The notes: generated by a model from the sequence alone, not told the origin. Counted from the stretch's first letter, positions 1 through 8,173 are shown. The stretch: 64,000 nucleotides of DNA from Streptomyces mangrovi (GCF_900114215.1 NZ_FOSG01000018.1:62001-126000), one strand, 5' to 3'. Numbers and translations: made by a program.

Positions 1-126
1 CAGCGGCACCGGGCCCGCGACCGACGCACCAGTACGGGTCACCGTCTCGACGATCTTCTTCGCCGAGGTGTCGATGACCTCGTGGTCGTAGGCCTTGAGC
101 CGGATGCGGATCTTCTGTCCCGCCAT
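1..126 (-). CDS. rpsJ: 30S ribosomal protein S10, 5' part
   Basis: This is the first 42 codons of ribosomal protein S10, the first gene of the S10 ribosomal protein operon; the rest lies beyond the left edge. The visible protein starts MAGQKIRIRLKAYDHEVID, which is the S10 N-terminus. S10 sits in the 30S head and, from family knowledge, also binds NusB in antitermination. The ATG is at 124-126. The 426-bp region upstream holds its probable promoter and leader. It is transcribed in the same direction as the lanthipeptide genes before it but is a core gene, so it is probably transcribed separately. Confidence 0.97.
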   Translation of the reverse strand, partial: MAGQKIRIRLKAYDHEVIDTSAKKIVETVTRTGASVAGPVPL

Positions 127-186
127 GGCTACTTCGTAGTCCTGTCTCTCGTCACGCTCCGGGACCCGGTGGGACCACGCTCTCCT

Positions 187-211
187 CCGACCCACGCGGT
201 CGGGCGTGTCG
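187..211 (-). promoter_or_regulatory. Leader element shared with rpsL
   Basis: The plus-strand text ccgacccacgcggtcggg at 187-204 is identical to 21280-21297 before rpsL. The match continues for seven more bases with one difference (cgtgtcg against tgtgtcg). The core ccgacc/ggtcgg can form a short hairpin around cacgc. It lies about 60 nt before the rpsJ start and 54 nt before the rpsL start. A regulatory role in the 5' leaders of the two ribosomal operons is inferred. Confidence 0.6.
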
Positions 212-442
212 CATTCCCGCCACCATGGAAATCCTTGAATTTCCCTGCTCGGGGATGCGGTGCGCGAGACCGCGGAACCGGGGGAGGAAACCCACCGGGC
301 GCCTGGTCGGTACCCCGCCCACGCTTCCCGGAAGATTCCCGTACTTCCGCCCCTGACGAGGGGCGACGAATACATTGGGACTCGCTTCCGGTCCTCCCGG
401 CGGGAGGCGCGCAGCATCGGCACTCAACCGAGCAACCCGGAC

Positions 443-473
443 AGTCTGCCACACGGGGCATCGCCGATGCCAA
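443..473 (-). promoter_or_regulatory. Candidate rpsJ promoter
   Basis: On the minus strand, TTGGCA (468-473) is followed after 19 bp by CAGACT (443-448). The -35 is fair but the -10 deviates from TAnnnT and the spacer is long. It would give a leader of over 300 nt. It was chosen only as the best pair in the gap. Confidence 0.3.
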
Positions 474-552
474 TCGGACCCATCACGTTACCCCGCCGGA
501 ACGCCGCCGAATCCTGCGCACCCGCCCGCGGCCACCCCCTGGACGCCGTTCC

Positions 553-3468
553 CTAGCGCGGGCTCAGGCCCTCGGGAGCGGTGAGGAGCAGCGGGGTGCG
601 GGGGCGTCCGGGGCCGGTGGCGTCCGGGGTGAGGCGGAGCAGCAGGTGCAGGACCCCGCCGAGGCCGGGCATCAGCCCCGGGGAGAAGGACTCCCGGGCC
701 AGTCCGCCGACCGGGCCGCGGTGTTCGAGGTCGGTGAGCAGCCGGGCCAGCAGGTCCCGGGTGTCGGGGACGCGGACCGGGGGCGGGACGGGCGCGGCGC
801 CGGGGTCGGGCGCGGGCGCGGGCAGGGCGCGCAGGTGGGTGAGCAGCTCGACGAGTCCCAGATCGCCGTGGCACAGGGTGTGGCTCCAGCCGAAGCCGTC
901 GGCCAGGCCGGCCGCCGCCGCGCGGTGGGCGTTGACCAGGTGGGCGCGGTCCCCGGTGCGGTGGTAGAGGTCCACGGCTGCCAGGCCGATGCCGGTGCTG
1001 CCGTGGCACCAGGCGGTGGCGTGGTCCTGTTGGCTGCCGATGCGGGCGTCGTGCCAGTTGCCGGCCGCCGGGTCCCACAGCGACTCCTCGTAGGACAGGG
1101 CGGCCCCGGCCAGCTCGCGCCAGCGGCGGCGGTCGGCGTCGGTGCCGGCCTCGCCGAGGGCGAGGCGGTGCAGCGCCCAGCCCATGCCGGTGGCGCCGTG
1201 GGCGAAGCCGCCGATGCCCTCGGCGAAGAGCGCGGTGGACCAGCGGGCTCCGCGGTCGTCGCGGACGGCGGTGCGTTCCAGGCGGCGGGCCGCGCGGGCG
1301 GCGGTGGCCAGCCACCTCTCCTCGCCGGTGAGGTGCGCGAGGTTCAGCAGCGGGACGATCACCCCGGCGGCGCCGCCGAGGATGTCGAGGTCGGTGTCCT
1401 CGTCGAGCAGTTCGGGGGTGAGCGCGGCGGCGCGGAGCCGGGCGCGGGCCAGGTGGGCCTCGTCGCCGAGCAGCCCGTGCAGCTCGGTCCACGTCCACAC
1501 CTGGGAGGCGATACCGGTGTAGCCGCCGATGAAGGCGGTGGCCGTGGTGTCCTCGGTGGCGGCCAGTACGCGCAGCGCGCCCTCCAGTACGCCTTCGAGC
1601 CCGGGTACGGGGTCGGCCCGGCCGCGCCGCACCTCCCGCAGGTATCCGGCCAGGGCGACCGCGACGCCGCCCTGCCCGGTGTACAGATCGGCCGCCAGCG
1701 GGCGGATGGCCCAGCCGACGCCGGTGAGCACCGGGCTCACCCAGGTGGCGGTGGAGTCCTCGCCGGTGACGGCCTCCTCGCACAGGGTCCGCACGAGCCC
1801 CGCCGCCATGGCGCGCCGGCGCCGCTCCAGTCGGTCGTGCCGGGGGGCGGGCAGGTCCGCCCGTACGCGGGGCGGCAGGGTGCGTTCGTTGAGGTAGGCG
1901 CCCACCAGGGCGCCCTGGATGACGGATTCCTCCATCCGGAGGTCCGCGCCGCGCCAGTCCGCCACCGCGTGCCGGATCGTCGCCTCGTCCACCACGGCGG
2001 TGAACACCGGGATGTCGCCGGTGAGCAGGTCCTCGATCTCCGATTCGATGATCTCGGGGGAGTCGGGCGCGCCGGGCAGGGCCCGGGCGTTGCCGAGCAG
2101 TACCTCGCGGGCCCGCTGCCGGGCCTCCTCCGGCCGGTGCAGGGAGGCCGGGTGCCACAGCATCCGGCCGATGTCGACGTACGCCTGGGTGCCGCGGCGC
2201 AGGTTCCGGACCCGACAGCCGGTGAACGGCCGCAGCAGTTCGGGCAGTCCGCCGCCCTCGGAGTCCATCCGGTGCAGGTGGGCGGTCAGTTCGCGGAATC
2301 CGTCGAGCACCCGGTCCCAGTGCCGGAACAGGGCCGGTTCGGCGGCGGGCAGGTTCGCCGAGGGCGGCGGTGCGATGAGTTCGGTGTCCATCCGGGCGCC
2401 GTCGGTGCCGCCGCCGGTGATGACGGGCACCGGTATCAGGGGCTGCTGTCCGGGGATCGCCCCGGCCGCCGAGAGGTCGGTGCCGCCCATGGCGTAACCG
2501 CCCATCCGGGTCGGCAGGATGCCGGTGCGCAGCACGGTGCGCCGGATGACGGCGGCGGCGGCGTCCACGGCGGCCCCGCGCCCGCTGTCCTCGGCGGGCG
2601 GGACGTCCCGGGTGAACAGGCATTCGGCGTCCACCACGACGGGCTCGGGGCCGTGGGCGATGAGGTTCTCGGCGTGCAGGTCGGTGCCGCCGGTCAGGCG
2701 CATCAGGGCCAGCCAGTGGCCCAGGGTGCGGTAGTACTGCGCGAGTTCGGCCTCGTCGGCGCAGTAGCGGTGCGGGACGTGGGCGGTCCAGCCGTAGCCG
2801 TCGCGCAGAAGCGCACGCGGGGTGCGCGGGCGGGGGCCGGAGGGCGCGCCGGGGTGCGACCAGAGGCGGACGAGCAGGTGCTCCAGCGCGGTGTCGGTGT
2901 CCAGGGGGCGCGGCTTGTACATCACGCTGCCGCCCTCGAAGGTGAGCTGGGCGACGGTGCGCCCGCCCCGGTGGGGGTCGCCCGCCCCGAGGCGGAGGGC
3001 CGTCAGCCGCCCGGCGGGGCGGCCCAGGAGTGCGGGGAGCCGGTCGCGGTCGCCGGCCAGGCGCCGGGCGAGTTCGGCGGCGGCGTCGGCCAGGGGGGCG
3101 GTGGCGCGTGCCACGCGCTCGCCGAGTCCGGGGTACCGGGCCTCCAGTCGTTCACGGAACTCGGGGCTCCGGGCCCGTTCCTGGAAGGCCGCCCAGCGTT
3201 CGCGGCCGTCCGCGCCGGGGAGGGCGCCCGTAAGGCTCTGGGCCCGCAGTTCCAGCAGCAGGAGCCGGTTGAGCTTGCGTTGCAGGGAGGCGAGCTGGGC
3301 GGTGCGTGCGGTGGCCGCGATCAGGGTCCGCTCCGCGTCGCTCAGGCCGGGTACGGCCGCCAGGCGGCGGCGCAGCTCGGCGGGGAAGCCGGCGGTCCAG
3401 GCGGCCACCGGCGCCTCGAAGTGGCCGGTCTCGGCCGGGATGTCCTGCCTGCCGGTGACGTCTGTCAT
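553..3468 (-). CDS. lanM: Class II lanthipeptide synthetase LanM
   Basis: A 971-aa bifunctional LanM enzyme that should dehydrate Ser/Thr of a precursor peptide and then cyclise Cys onto the dehydro residues. The N-terminal half is a DUF4135-type dehydratase: a phosphate-site motif TFEGGSVMYKPR, then GTDLHAEN with D263, H265 and N268, then VVVDAECLF. The C-terminal half is a LanC-like cyclase with the zinc ligands C821 (WCHGSTG) and C866-H867 (LCHGDLG), so both active sites look intact. It starts 103 bp after the precursor gene at 3572-3775 and is very probably co-transcribed with it. The length is near the usual 900-1100 aa. No LanT transporter, protease or immunity gene is next to it. The ATG is preceded by AGGAG at some distance. 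Confidence 0.93.
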   Translation of the reverse strand: MTDVTGRQDIPAETGHFEAPVAAWTAGFPAELRRRLAAVPGLSDAERTLIAATARTAQLASLQRKLNRLLLLELRAQSLTGALPGADGRERWAAFQERARSPEFRERLEARYPGLGERVARATAPLADAAAELARRLAGDRDRLPALLGRPAGRLTALRLGAGDPHRGGRTVAQLTFEGGSVMYKPRPLDTDTALEHLLVRLWSHPGAPSGPRPRTPRALLRDGYGWTAHVPHRYCADEAELAQYYRTLGHWLALMRLTGGTDLHAENLIAHGPEPVVVDAECLFTRDVPPAEDSGRGAAVDAAAAVIRRTVLRTGILPTRMGGYAMGGTDLSAAGAIPGQQPLIPVPVITGGGTDGARMDTELIAPPPSANLPAAEPALFRHWDRVLDGFRELTAHLHRMDSEGGGLPELLRPFTGCRVRNLRRGTQAYVDIGRMLWHPASLHRPEEARQRAREVLLGNARALPGAPDSPEIIESEIEDLLTGDIPVFTAVVDEATIRHAVADWRGADLRMEESVIQGALVGAYLNERTLPPRVRADLPAPRHDRLERRRRAMAAGLVRTLCEEAVTGEDSTATWVSPVLTGVGWAIRPLAADLYTGQGGVAVALAGYLREVRRGRADPVPGLEGVLEGALRVLAATEDTTATAFIGGYTGIASQVWTWTELHGLLGDEAHLARARLRAAALTPELLDEDTDLDILGGAAGVIVPLLNLAHLTGEERWLATAARAARRLERTAVRDDRGARWSTALFAEGIGGFAHGATGMGWALHRLALGEAGTDADRRRWRELAGAALSYEESLWDPAAGNWHDARIGSQQDHATAWCHGSTGIGLAAVDLYHRTGDRAHLVNAHRAAAAGLADGFGWSHTLCHGDLGLVELLTHLRALPAPAPDPGAAPVPPPVRVPDTRDLLARLLTDLEHRGPVGGLARESFSPGLMPGLGGVLHLLLRLTPDATGPGRPRTPLLLTAPEGLSPR

Positions 3469-3571
3469 CGCCTGCTCGCTCCTGTCGGTGTCCGCGGCCG
3501 TGCCGCGGCGGGGTCCTCCGGTGGTGCCCCGGACGGCGGCACGGCGCCGTCCGGGGCGGTGGTGGCGCCGG

Positions 3572-3775
3572 TCAGCAGCAGAAGGTGGTCAACGAGCCGG
3601 TGCAGCTGCTGCACGCGGTGAACAGGGCGTCGGTGGCGTCCACCAGCGCGGCCTCGGTGGCGGCGCCGCCCACGTACAGCGGGCCGGCCGGGTTGGGTTC
3701 GCCGTGGGAGTTCTCCGCGCCGTCGAGCCAGGCGGCGACGATCTCGTCGGCCCGCGTCAGAGTTGCCTGGGGCAT
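3572..3775 (-). CDS. lanA: Lanthipeptide precursor peptide LanA
   Basis: A 67-aa peptide just upstream of lanM. The N-terminal part (MPQATLTRADEIVAAWLDGA) looks like an acidic, helix-forming leader. The C-terminus is Cys/Ser/Thr rich: TACSSCTGSLTTFCC, with Cys at 55, 58, 66 and 67 and Ser/Thr at 53, 56, 57, 59, 61, 63 and 64. A GG pair at residues 36-37 could be the leader cleavage site, but a site nearer the Cys cluster is also possible. The ATG (3773-3775) has a perfect GGAGG six bases upstream. LanM next door should install up to four (methyl)lanthionine rings. I do not recognise the core as a named lantibiotic. Confidence 0.87.
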   Translation of the reverse strand: MPQATLTRADEIVAAWLDGAENSHGEPNPAGPLYVGGAATEAALVDATDALFTACSSCTGSLTTFCC

Positions 3776-4283
3776 GACAAACCTCCAGAGTGGTGGGAAA
3801 TGTGAAGGCCAAGGCTCAGGTACTCACACTCCGGCCACAAGGACACCGGGCGGAATCCGGCCTCTCCTCACTGGCGACAACAGGAGCTTGCGCCCGGGAA
3901 GGAACCGGTCTCCGACGGCCCCCGCCGGGCGCCCCTGACAGACCGGCGGCGCGATGACGTGAGACGTTGTGCGCCCCGGCGCGCACCCCCTCGCCCGGCG
4001 GCTCGTGAGACCCGCCCGCGCACGCCCCGGCGCACGCCGGAACCGGCCATGATCCGCCCGCCGACGGGACCCGATCGCGCGGCCCGGCCCCCGGCGGGCC
4101 CGCCCCGGTGGCCCCACCGGCCCCTGCCGTACCACCGCCGCTCACTCCCGGACGCCGGTGTGGCCGGACCGTTCCGCCCAGGAGCCCCCCGGAGGTTTCC
4201 CGGAGGCTCCGTGTCACCCCTCTGCGGCATGATGACCGTACGACCACAGTGTGAACTGATCGGTTTACGGGGGGAGTTGGGCT
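3776..4283. other. Divergent region between lanA and toxin gene
   Basis: A 508-bp gap between the divergent lanA (minus) and WXG-toxin (plus) genes; it should hold both promoters. It is rich in GC-runs. The plus strand ends with a purine-rich GGGGGGAG ribosome-binding site at about 4269-4276. No confident -35/-10 pair was found for either gene, and no small ORF with good coding character and a ribosome-binding site was recognised. Confidence 0.5.
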
Positions 4284-6014
4284 GTGGGATATGTGCTGCC
4301 CGAGGGCGCCGACGCGATGCTCGACATCATCGGAGTGGGCTGGCCCAACGTCGACGAGGACGACTACCGCGACATGGCCAAGGAGCTGCGGGACTTCGCC
4401 GACGACGTCGACGAGGACGCCCAGGCCGCGCACAAGGGCATGGAGCGGCTGATCTCCTCCGGGCAGAGCGAGGCGCTGAGCGCGCTGAACGGCTACTGGG
4501 GCAAGGTCAACGGCAAGCACATGAAGGATCTGGGCGATGCCGCCCGGGTGCTGGCCGACGCGCTGGACGGGGCGGCCGGTCTGATCGCGGGCCGCAAGGC
4601 CGTGGCGGTCGGCGAGCTGATCGCGCTGGCCGCCTCCATCGGCATCGGACTGGCCGCCGCCCCGTTCACCGCCGGGCTGTCCACCCTGCTGAGCGCGGGC
4701 GCGATCCAGGCGTGCCGCATCGCGGTCAAGCGGGCGCTGAAGGAGGCCGCCGACCTGGCGGTGGAGGAGATCGTCACCGCGATGTCCGAGCCGGCGGTGG
4801 CCGCGCTGGAGAACATGGCCGCCGAGCTGGTGGTGCAGCTGGCCGCCAACGGGCTGGGCACCCAGGACGGCGTCGACATGGACAAGGTCGGCGACGCGGG
4901 CAAGGAGGGACTCCAGCAGGGGTGGAACCTGGCCTCCGCCGACGGCGGACCGCCGGCCCCGCCTCGCCTGGGCGGGCTGATCGGCACCCTGGACATCGAC
5001 GAGGACGAGCACGACCGGGCCGCGACCAGGCTCAACACCGCCGCCGGCTCCCTCAACGGCCGCACCTCCGGCAGGCTGGGCAAGGCGCGCGGACACCAGG
5101 GCCGCACCCGCGGCCGGGACGAGATCGCCAACCTCGTCAACGAGGTCGCCGACCGGGGCATGGACGCCCTGGAGAAGGCCACCAAGCAGCTCGGCGATCA
5201 TCTCGGCGGCGCCCTGCCCAAGGGCGTGCGCGGCATCGCCGACTCCCACAAGGACAACGACCGCCGCACCAAGGACTCCTTCGACAGGATCAAGCCCGGC
5301 GACGGCACCGACGGCGGCGGGGGGAAGGGTCCCAGCGGCGGTGGGCCGGGTGGAGGCGGGCCGCCGGGCGGCGGAGGCGGCGGCGACGGGCGGCCCGAGC
5401 GCCGCCCCATGAACCCGCAGCCCGACTGGCACGGGCGCAGCGCCGGAAAGATGCGGCACCACCGGGGCGACGCACTGCATGTGGACCACCTGCCCCAGGA
5501 AGAGCGTGTACGGGTCCTGGAGGAGGAGTCGCTGACCCTGGCCAACGCGGCGCGCGACGAGCCGGTGAGGGAGAAGGGTGACTACCCGGTCGGGAAGGAC
5601 CGGCTGACCTCGGGGTGCTCGGGTAGCCTCCTGCACGACGGTGTCGTCACCTCGCACACCAGCACCACCAAGAAGCACGGCATGAAGATCCCCGAAACCC
5701 ACCCCGCCGTCGCGGATGCGTTGAAGCAGGTGGAAACCGAGCTCACCGAAAAGGGGAAGAGGACAGGAGCCGGGCATGGCAAGTGTGCGGAGGTGTCCCT
5801 CATTTCCGACCGGCTGCACCAGATCGACCCTGACGGGTCGAAGATCCGTACGGTGGAGGACGCGCGTGAAGCGCTGTCGGGAGCAATGGTCCACACCCGG
5901 CAGATCGGCGAGTCCGTGACATCTGAGGAAAACCTCACTCATGGTGACTACAAGAAGCCGTGTCGTTCCTGTGAGCACATGCTTCCCATCCTCGGGGTGA
6001 CGGCTCACAAGTGA
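4284..6014 (+). CDS. WXG-type polymorphic toxin with YwqJ-like deaminase tip
   Basis: A 576-aa secreted-toxin-like protein. The N-terminus (to about 60) is an acidic helical WXG100/ESX-like region (GWPNVDEDDYRDMAKELRD). A hydrophobic stretch at about 105-150 follows, then a helical region, then a Gly-rich linker at about 345-372. The C-terminal 150 aa look like a YwqJ-family deaminase: GHGKCAEVSLISDRL with C501 and E503, and PCRSCEHML with C560 and C563, giving the C-A-E plus CxxC zinc pattern. Such tips act on nucleic acid or nucleotide bases in competitor cells (family knowledge). The GTG start at 4284 follows GGGGGGAG. The SUKH-3 gene at 6038 should be its immunity partner. Export by a type VII system is inferred. 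Confidence 0.82.
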   Translation: MGYVLPEGADAMLDIIGVGWPNVDEDDYRDMAKELRDFADDVDEDAQAAHKGMERLISSGQSEALSALNGYWGKVNGKHMKDLGDAARVLADALDGAAGLIAGRKAVAVGELIALAASIGIGLAAAPFTAGLSTLLSAGAIQACRIAVKRALKEAADLAVEEIVTAMSEPAVAALENMAAELVVQLAANGLGTQDGVDMDKVGDAGKEGLQQGWNLASADGGPPAPPRLGGLIGTLDIDEDEHDRAATRLNTAAGSLNGRTSGRLGKARGHQGRTRGRDEIANLVNEVADRGMDALEKATKQLGDHLGGALPKGVRGIADSHKDNDRRTKDSFDRIKPGDGTDGGGGKGPSGGGPGGGGPPGGGGGGDGRPERRPMNPQPDWHGRSAGKMRHHRGDALHVDHLPQEERVRVLEEESLTLANAARDEPVREKGDYPVGKDRLTSGCSGSLLHDGVVTSHTSTTKKHGMKIPETHPAVADALKQVETELTEKGKRTGAGHGKCAEVSLISDRLHQIDPDGSKIRTVEDAREALSGAMVHTRQIGESVTSEENLTHGDYKKPCRSCEHMLPILGVTAHK

Positions 6015-6037
6015 TGGAAGAGGAAGACGGAGGGGCG

Positions 6038-6511
6038 ATGAGATTTCCTTCCACTCGGCAAGAGGCCGAGGCATGGTTCCGCCGGTACGGGTGGAGTCCT
6101 GAGCGCGACATCGGCGCCGAAGCGGACGTACTCGTCCAGAAGGCTAGGGAACAGGCCGCCGAATACGGCGTCTCCTACGTTGTCTCCGAGTTTGCACGTG
6201 ACTTCATCCGGAGCTTCGGAGGGCTCAGAATCCTCTTTGACGACAGCCCCGAGAACCACTTCGTGGCGAAGCCGGGTTTTGCGTACAAGGGGGGAGCGGA
6301 AGGAATCGAGGAATTCTCCGGGGAACTGGGGGAAAGTCTCTTCCCGTTGGGCTTCGACACCTATGACGGTGCCGTCATGCTGGTGGACGGCAGAGGGCGC
6401 TTCTTCCTCATGCACCACACGGGCAACTACTACCTGGGCGATGATGCGCTGCAAGCCGTCACCAATTTCATGACGGCGGACATGCAGGATGCGGAGGACT
6501 TCTATGTCTGA
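6038..6511 (+). CDS. SUKH-3 family immunity protein
   Basis: A 157-aa protein with the SUKH-3 pattern: AWFRRYGWSPERDI near the start, EFARDFIRSFGGLRI in the middle, then VMLVDGRGRFFLMHHTGNYYLGDDALQAV. SUKH proteins neutralise the toxin tips encoded beside them by direct binding (family knowledge). It is placed right after the deaminase toxin, so that toxin is the expected target. The ATG at 6038 is preferred because GGAGGGG lies just upstream; an ATG at 6014 overlaps the toxin stop codon. The gene is less GC-rich than its neighbours, as expected of exchangeable immunity genes. Confidence 0.8.
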   Translation: MRFPSTRQEAEAWFRRYGWSPERDIGAEADVLVQKAREQAAEYGVSYVVSEFARDFIRSFGGLRILFDDSPENHFVAKPGFAYKGGAEGIEEFSGELGESLFPLGFDTYDGAVMLVDGRGRFFLMHHTGNYYLGDDALQAVTNFMTADMQDAEDFYV

Positions 6512-6893
6512 CGGTGTTCCCGGTGTCGCCGCCTCCCTGCTCGTCCGGGGCGCGGTCGTGAGCCAGACGAACCCGACCGGGGACGGGCGGCCCGAACTGC
6601 ATCCGGCGGTAAGGGAGTTCTTCGACGCGCTCCCCCCGGAGCGCCGGGAGCCGTTCATCGGTTACTGCGCCGAGTCCGCGCTCGTCTCCGACCAGTTGTG
6701 GCGTCTGGACCAGGAGCGCGCGGACGGCCGTACAACCACCCTCGACGAGGCGCGTCCGCACTTCGAGGAATCGGCGATCATGTGCCGGAAGATCCGCGAG
6801 CAGGGCGACCCCGAGCACGGGCAGCCGACCCCGCCATGCCGTTCGTGCACGGCCCTCCTGGAGAGGCTGTCCGTGCGGATCCTGAGCGCGTGA
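6504..6893 (+). CDS. Orphan YwqJ-like deaminase tip
   Basis: A 129-aa protein that resembles only the C-terminal catalytic module of a YwqJ-type toxin: YCAESALVSDQLWRLDQE supplies the C-A-E motif and PCRSCTALLERL the CxxC pair. It has no WXG or linker region, so it cannot be exported in the same way as the full toxin. It overlaps the end of the SUKH-3 gene by 8 nt and is followed by another SUKH-like gene. This matches the orphan toxin cassettes seen downstream of polymorphic toxins, which can replace the active tip by recombination (family knowledge). It could instead be a true intracellular deaminase. Confidence 0.72.
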   Translation: MSDGVPGVAASLLVRGAVVSQTNPTGDGRPELHPAVREFFDALPPERREPFIGYCAESALVSDQLWRLDQERADGRTTTLDEARPHFEESAIMCRKIREQGDPEHGQPTPPCRSCTALLERLSVRILSA

Positions 6894-7867
6894 GGGCAGC
6901 TCCCGTGGATCTCGTGGACGCCATGGAACCCGTGGAGGAGCACCCGGCGCTGCGGGCCGGTGGCTGGAGCCCCGGCCGGGACGTACCGGATCAGGCGATG
7001 ACGGCGCTGCTGGAAGTGCTGAGCATGGTCTCCCCGGCTTCGGGCCCGCACCCGGCCCGGTGGGAACTCTTCCCCGCGGCGGAGCGGGCGCTCCGGGAGC
7101 TCCACGGCCTGCGCATACCGCCCGCCGGGGCGGGGAGGGACTGCGCGGCCACTGGGGCCACCGTCGATCCGGCTCTGGCCCGGCACGCCCACCAGGTGTT
7201 CGGTGAACTGGCCGAGGCGCTCGGCGTACGGCTCCTCCCCTTCGGCCGCACGGACGGCGACTCGCTGCTCGCCGTGGACGAGGCGGGCCGCCTGTTCGCC
7301 GTGGATCACGGCGGATGGTGGCTGCTGGGCGATTCTCCGGGTGCCGGGCTCGAAGCGCTGGCGCACGGGCAGGCGCCGCACCGCCTGGAGAGCCGCCGGT
7401 GGCGGTGGCGGATTCCCCGCGACGGGGACGGCCCGGTGGCCGAGGCGCTGCGAGCGGCCATGACCGCCGTCTACGTCCTGCACCGCCACGGCGTCCGCAG
7501 CGCCAGGACGCTGGGCGTCCGCGTCACGGCGCTGCGCGGCTTCGGGGCCGTGACCTTCGACGAGCGGTTCGACCTGCACCCCGCCTCGCTGGAGGAGAAC
7601 GCCGGTCTCCTGGCGCGGGAGGTATCCGGCTCTCTGGGGAAGGCCGGGGCGGCTCTGCGCGGGGCGGAACTCGCCGTCTCGGTGCTCCCGCCGCCGGGCA
7701 CGGCGATGCCCCTGGCCTCGGTCGACTGCCGGATCCGCGTGGACGGCTCGGCGGACGCCGCGCCCCTCGCGCTCGATCTGGCCGCCGGCCCCGGGGCGTC
7801 CGTCGGCACCGCCGGTGCGGCCGTGTCGGCCGCCGCCCGCGCCTTCGGCGCCTGGGCGGATGCCTGA
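6890..7867 (+). CDS. SUKH-3-like immunity protein with extra C-terminal domain
   Basis: A protein of about 325 aa. The first 165 residues match the SUKH-3 pattern (ALRAGGWSPGRDV, then FPAAERALRELHGLRI, then LLAVDEAGRLFAVDHGGWWLLGD). The remaining 160 residues are unfamiliar; they include a segment GVRVTALRGFGAVTFDERF and an Ala-rich end. The GTG at 6890 overlaps the preceding stop codon and suggests translational coupling to the orphan deaminase; GTG 6905 or ATG 6923 are alternatives. It is the probable immunity partner of that orphan tip. The C-terminal part could be a second immunity domain. Confidence 0.62.
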   Translation: MRAAPVDLVDAMEPVEEHPALRAGGWSPGRDVPDQAMTALLEVLSMVSPASGPHPARWELFPAAERALRELHGLRIPPAGAGRDCAATGATVDPALARHAHQVFGELAEALGVRLLPFGRTDGDSLLAVDEAGRLFAVDHGGWWLLGDSPGAGLEALAHGQAPHRLESRRWRWRIPRDGDGPVAEALRAAMTAVYVLHRHGVRSARTLGVRVTALRGFGAVTFDERFDLHPASLEENAGLLAREVSGSLGKAGAALRGAELAVSVLPPPGTAMPLASVDCRIRVDGSADAAPLALDLAAGPGASVGTAGAAVSAAARAFGAWADA

Positions 7868-7966
7868 ACAAGGCAGGGCAGACTCTTCCAGCCGCCGCAC
7901 GGCGACGCGTCCCGCACCCGGCCGGGGCCGGGCACGGGGCCGGGCACGGGACGCGGGCGGTTGAGG

Positions 7967-8173
7967 TCAGCGACCTGCCGTGCGCGACAGGAAGTCGGCC
8001 CAGGCGCCAGGCGCGAAGGCGAGCCGCGGGCCCTGTATGTCCTTGGAGTCGCGGACGTGGATGGTGCCAGGGGTGGCGGCGACCTCAACGCAGTCGTTGT
8101 CGTTGCTGCCGCTGTAGCTGCTCTTGACCCAGTTCAGCGCGGAACCGTCTCCGGCGGAGGGCTTGAGCGTCAT
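7967..8173 (-). CDS. DUF397 protein
   Basis: A 68-aa protein with the DUF397 signature (WVKSSYSGSNDNDCVEVA, then VRDSKD, then FAPGAWADFL). In Streptomyces such proteins are typically encoded beside an XRE/DUF5753 regulator and act with it, often in developmental or antibiotic control (family knowledge). Its ATG overlaps the stop codon of the upstream regulator gene by 4 nt, so the two are coupled. The usual N-terminal W and the C-terminal FxxFl segment are both present, so it looks intact. Confidence 0.9.
   Translation of the reverse strand: MTLKPSAGDGSALNWVKSSYSGSNDNDCVEVAATPGTIHVRDSKDIQGPRLAFAPGAWADFLSRTAGR

Larger units (their letters stand above)
127..552 (-). other. rpsJ upstream region (leader and promoter)
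   Basis: A 426-bp stretch without a gene between the lanM stop codon and rpsJ. It contains a palindromic element at 187-204 that also occurs before rpsL, and a candidate promoter around 443-473. No clear terminator for lanM was seen, so read-through from lanM into the S10 operon cannot be excluded. The minus strand shows an AGGA/GGAG-rich stretch shortly before the S10 start. Confidence 0.7.

Noticed and set aside
82..3621. An open frame of over 1100 codons on the plus strand opposite lanM
   Set aside because: It is the mirror of LanM codons in a GC-rich gene: low-complexity Gly/Ala/Arg protein, no motif, and LanM itself has clear catalytic motifs.
3816..6074. A 752-codon minus-strand frame opposite the WXG toxin
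   Set aside because: No motif or ribosome-binding site; the plus-strand gene has WXG and deaminase motifs.
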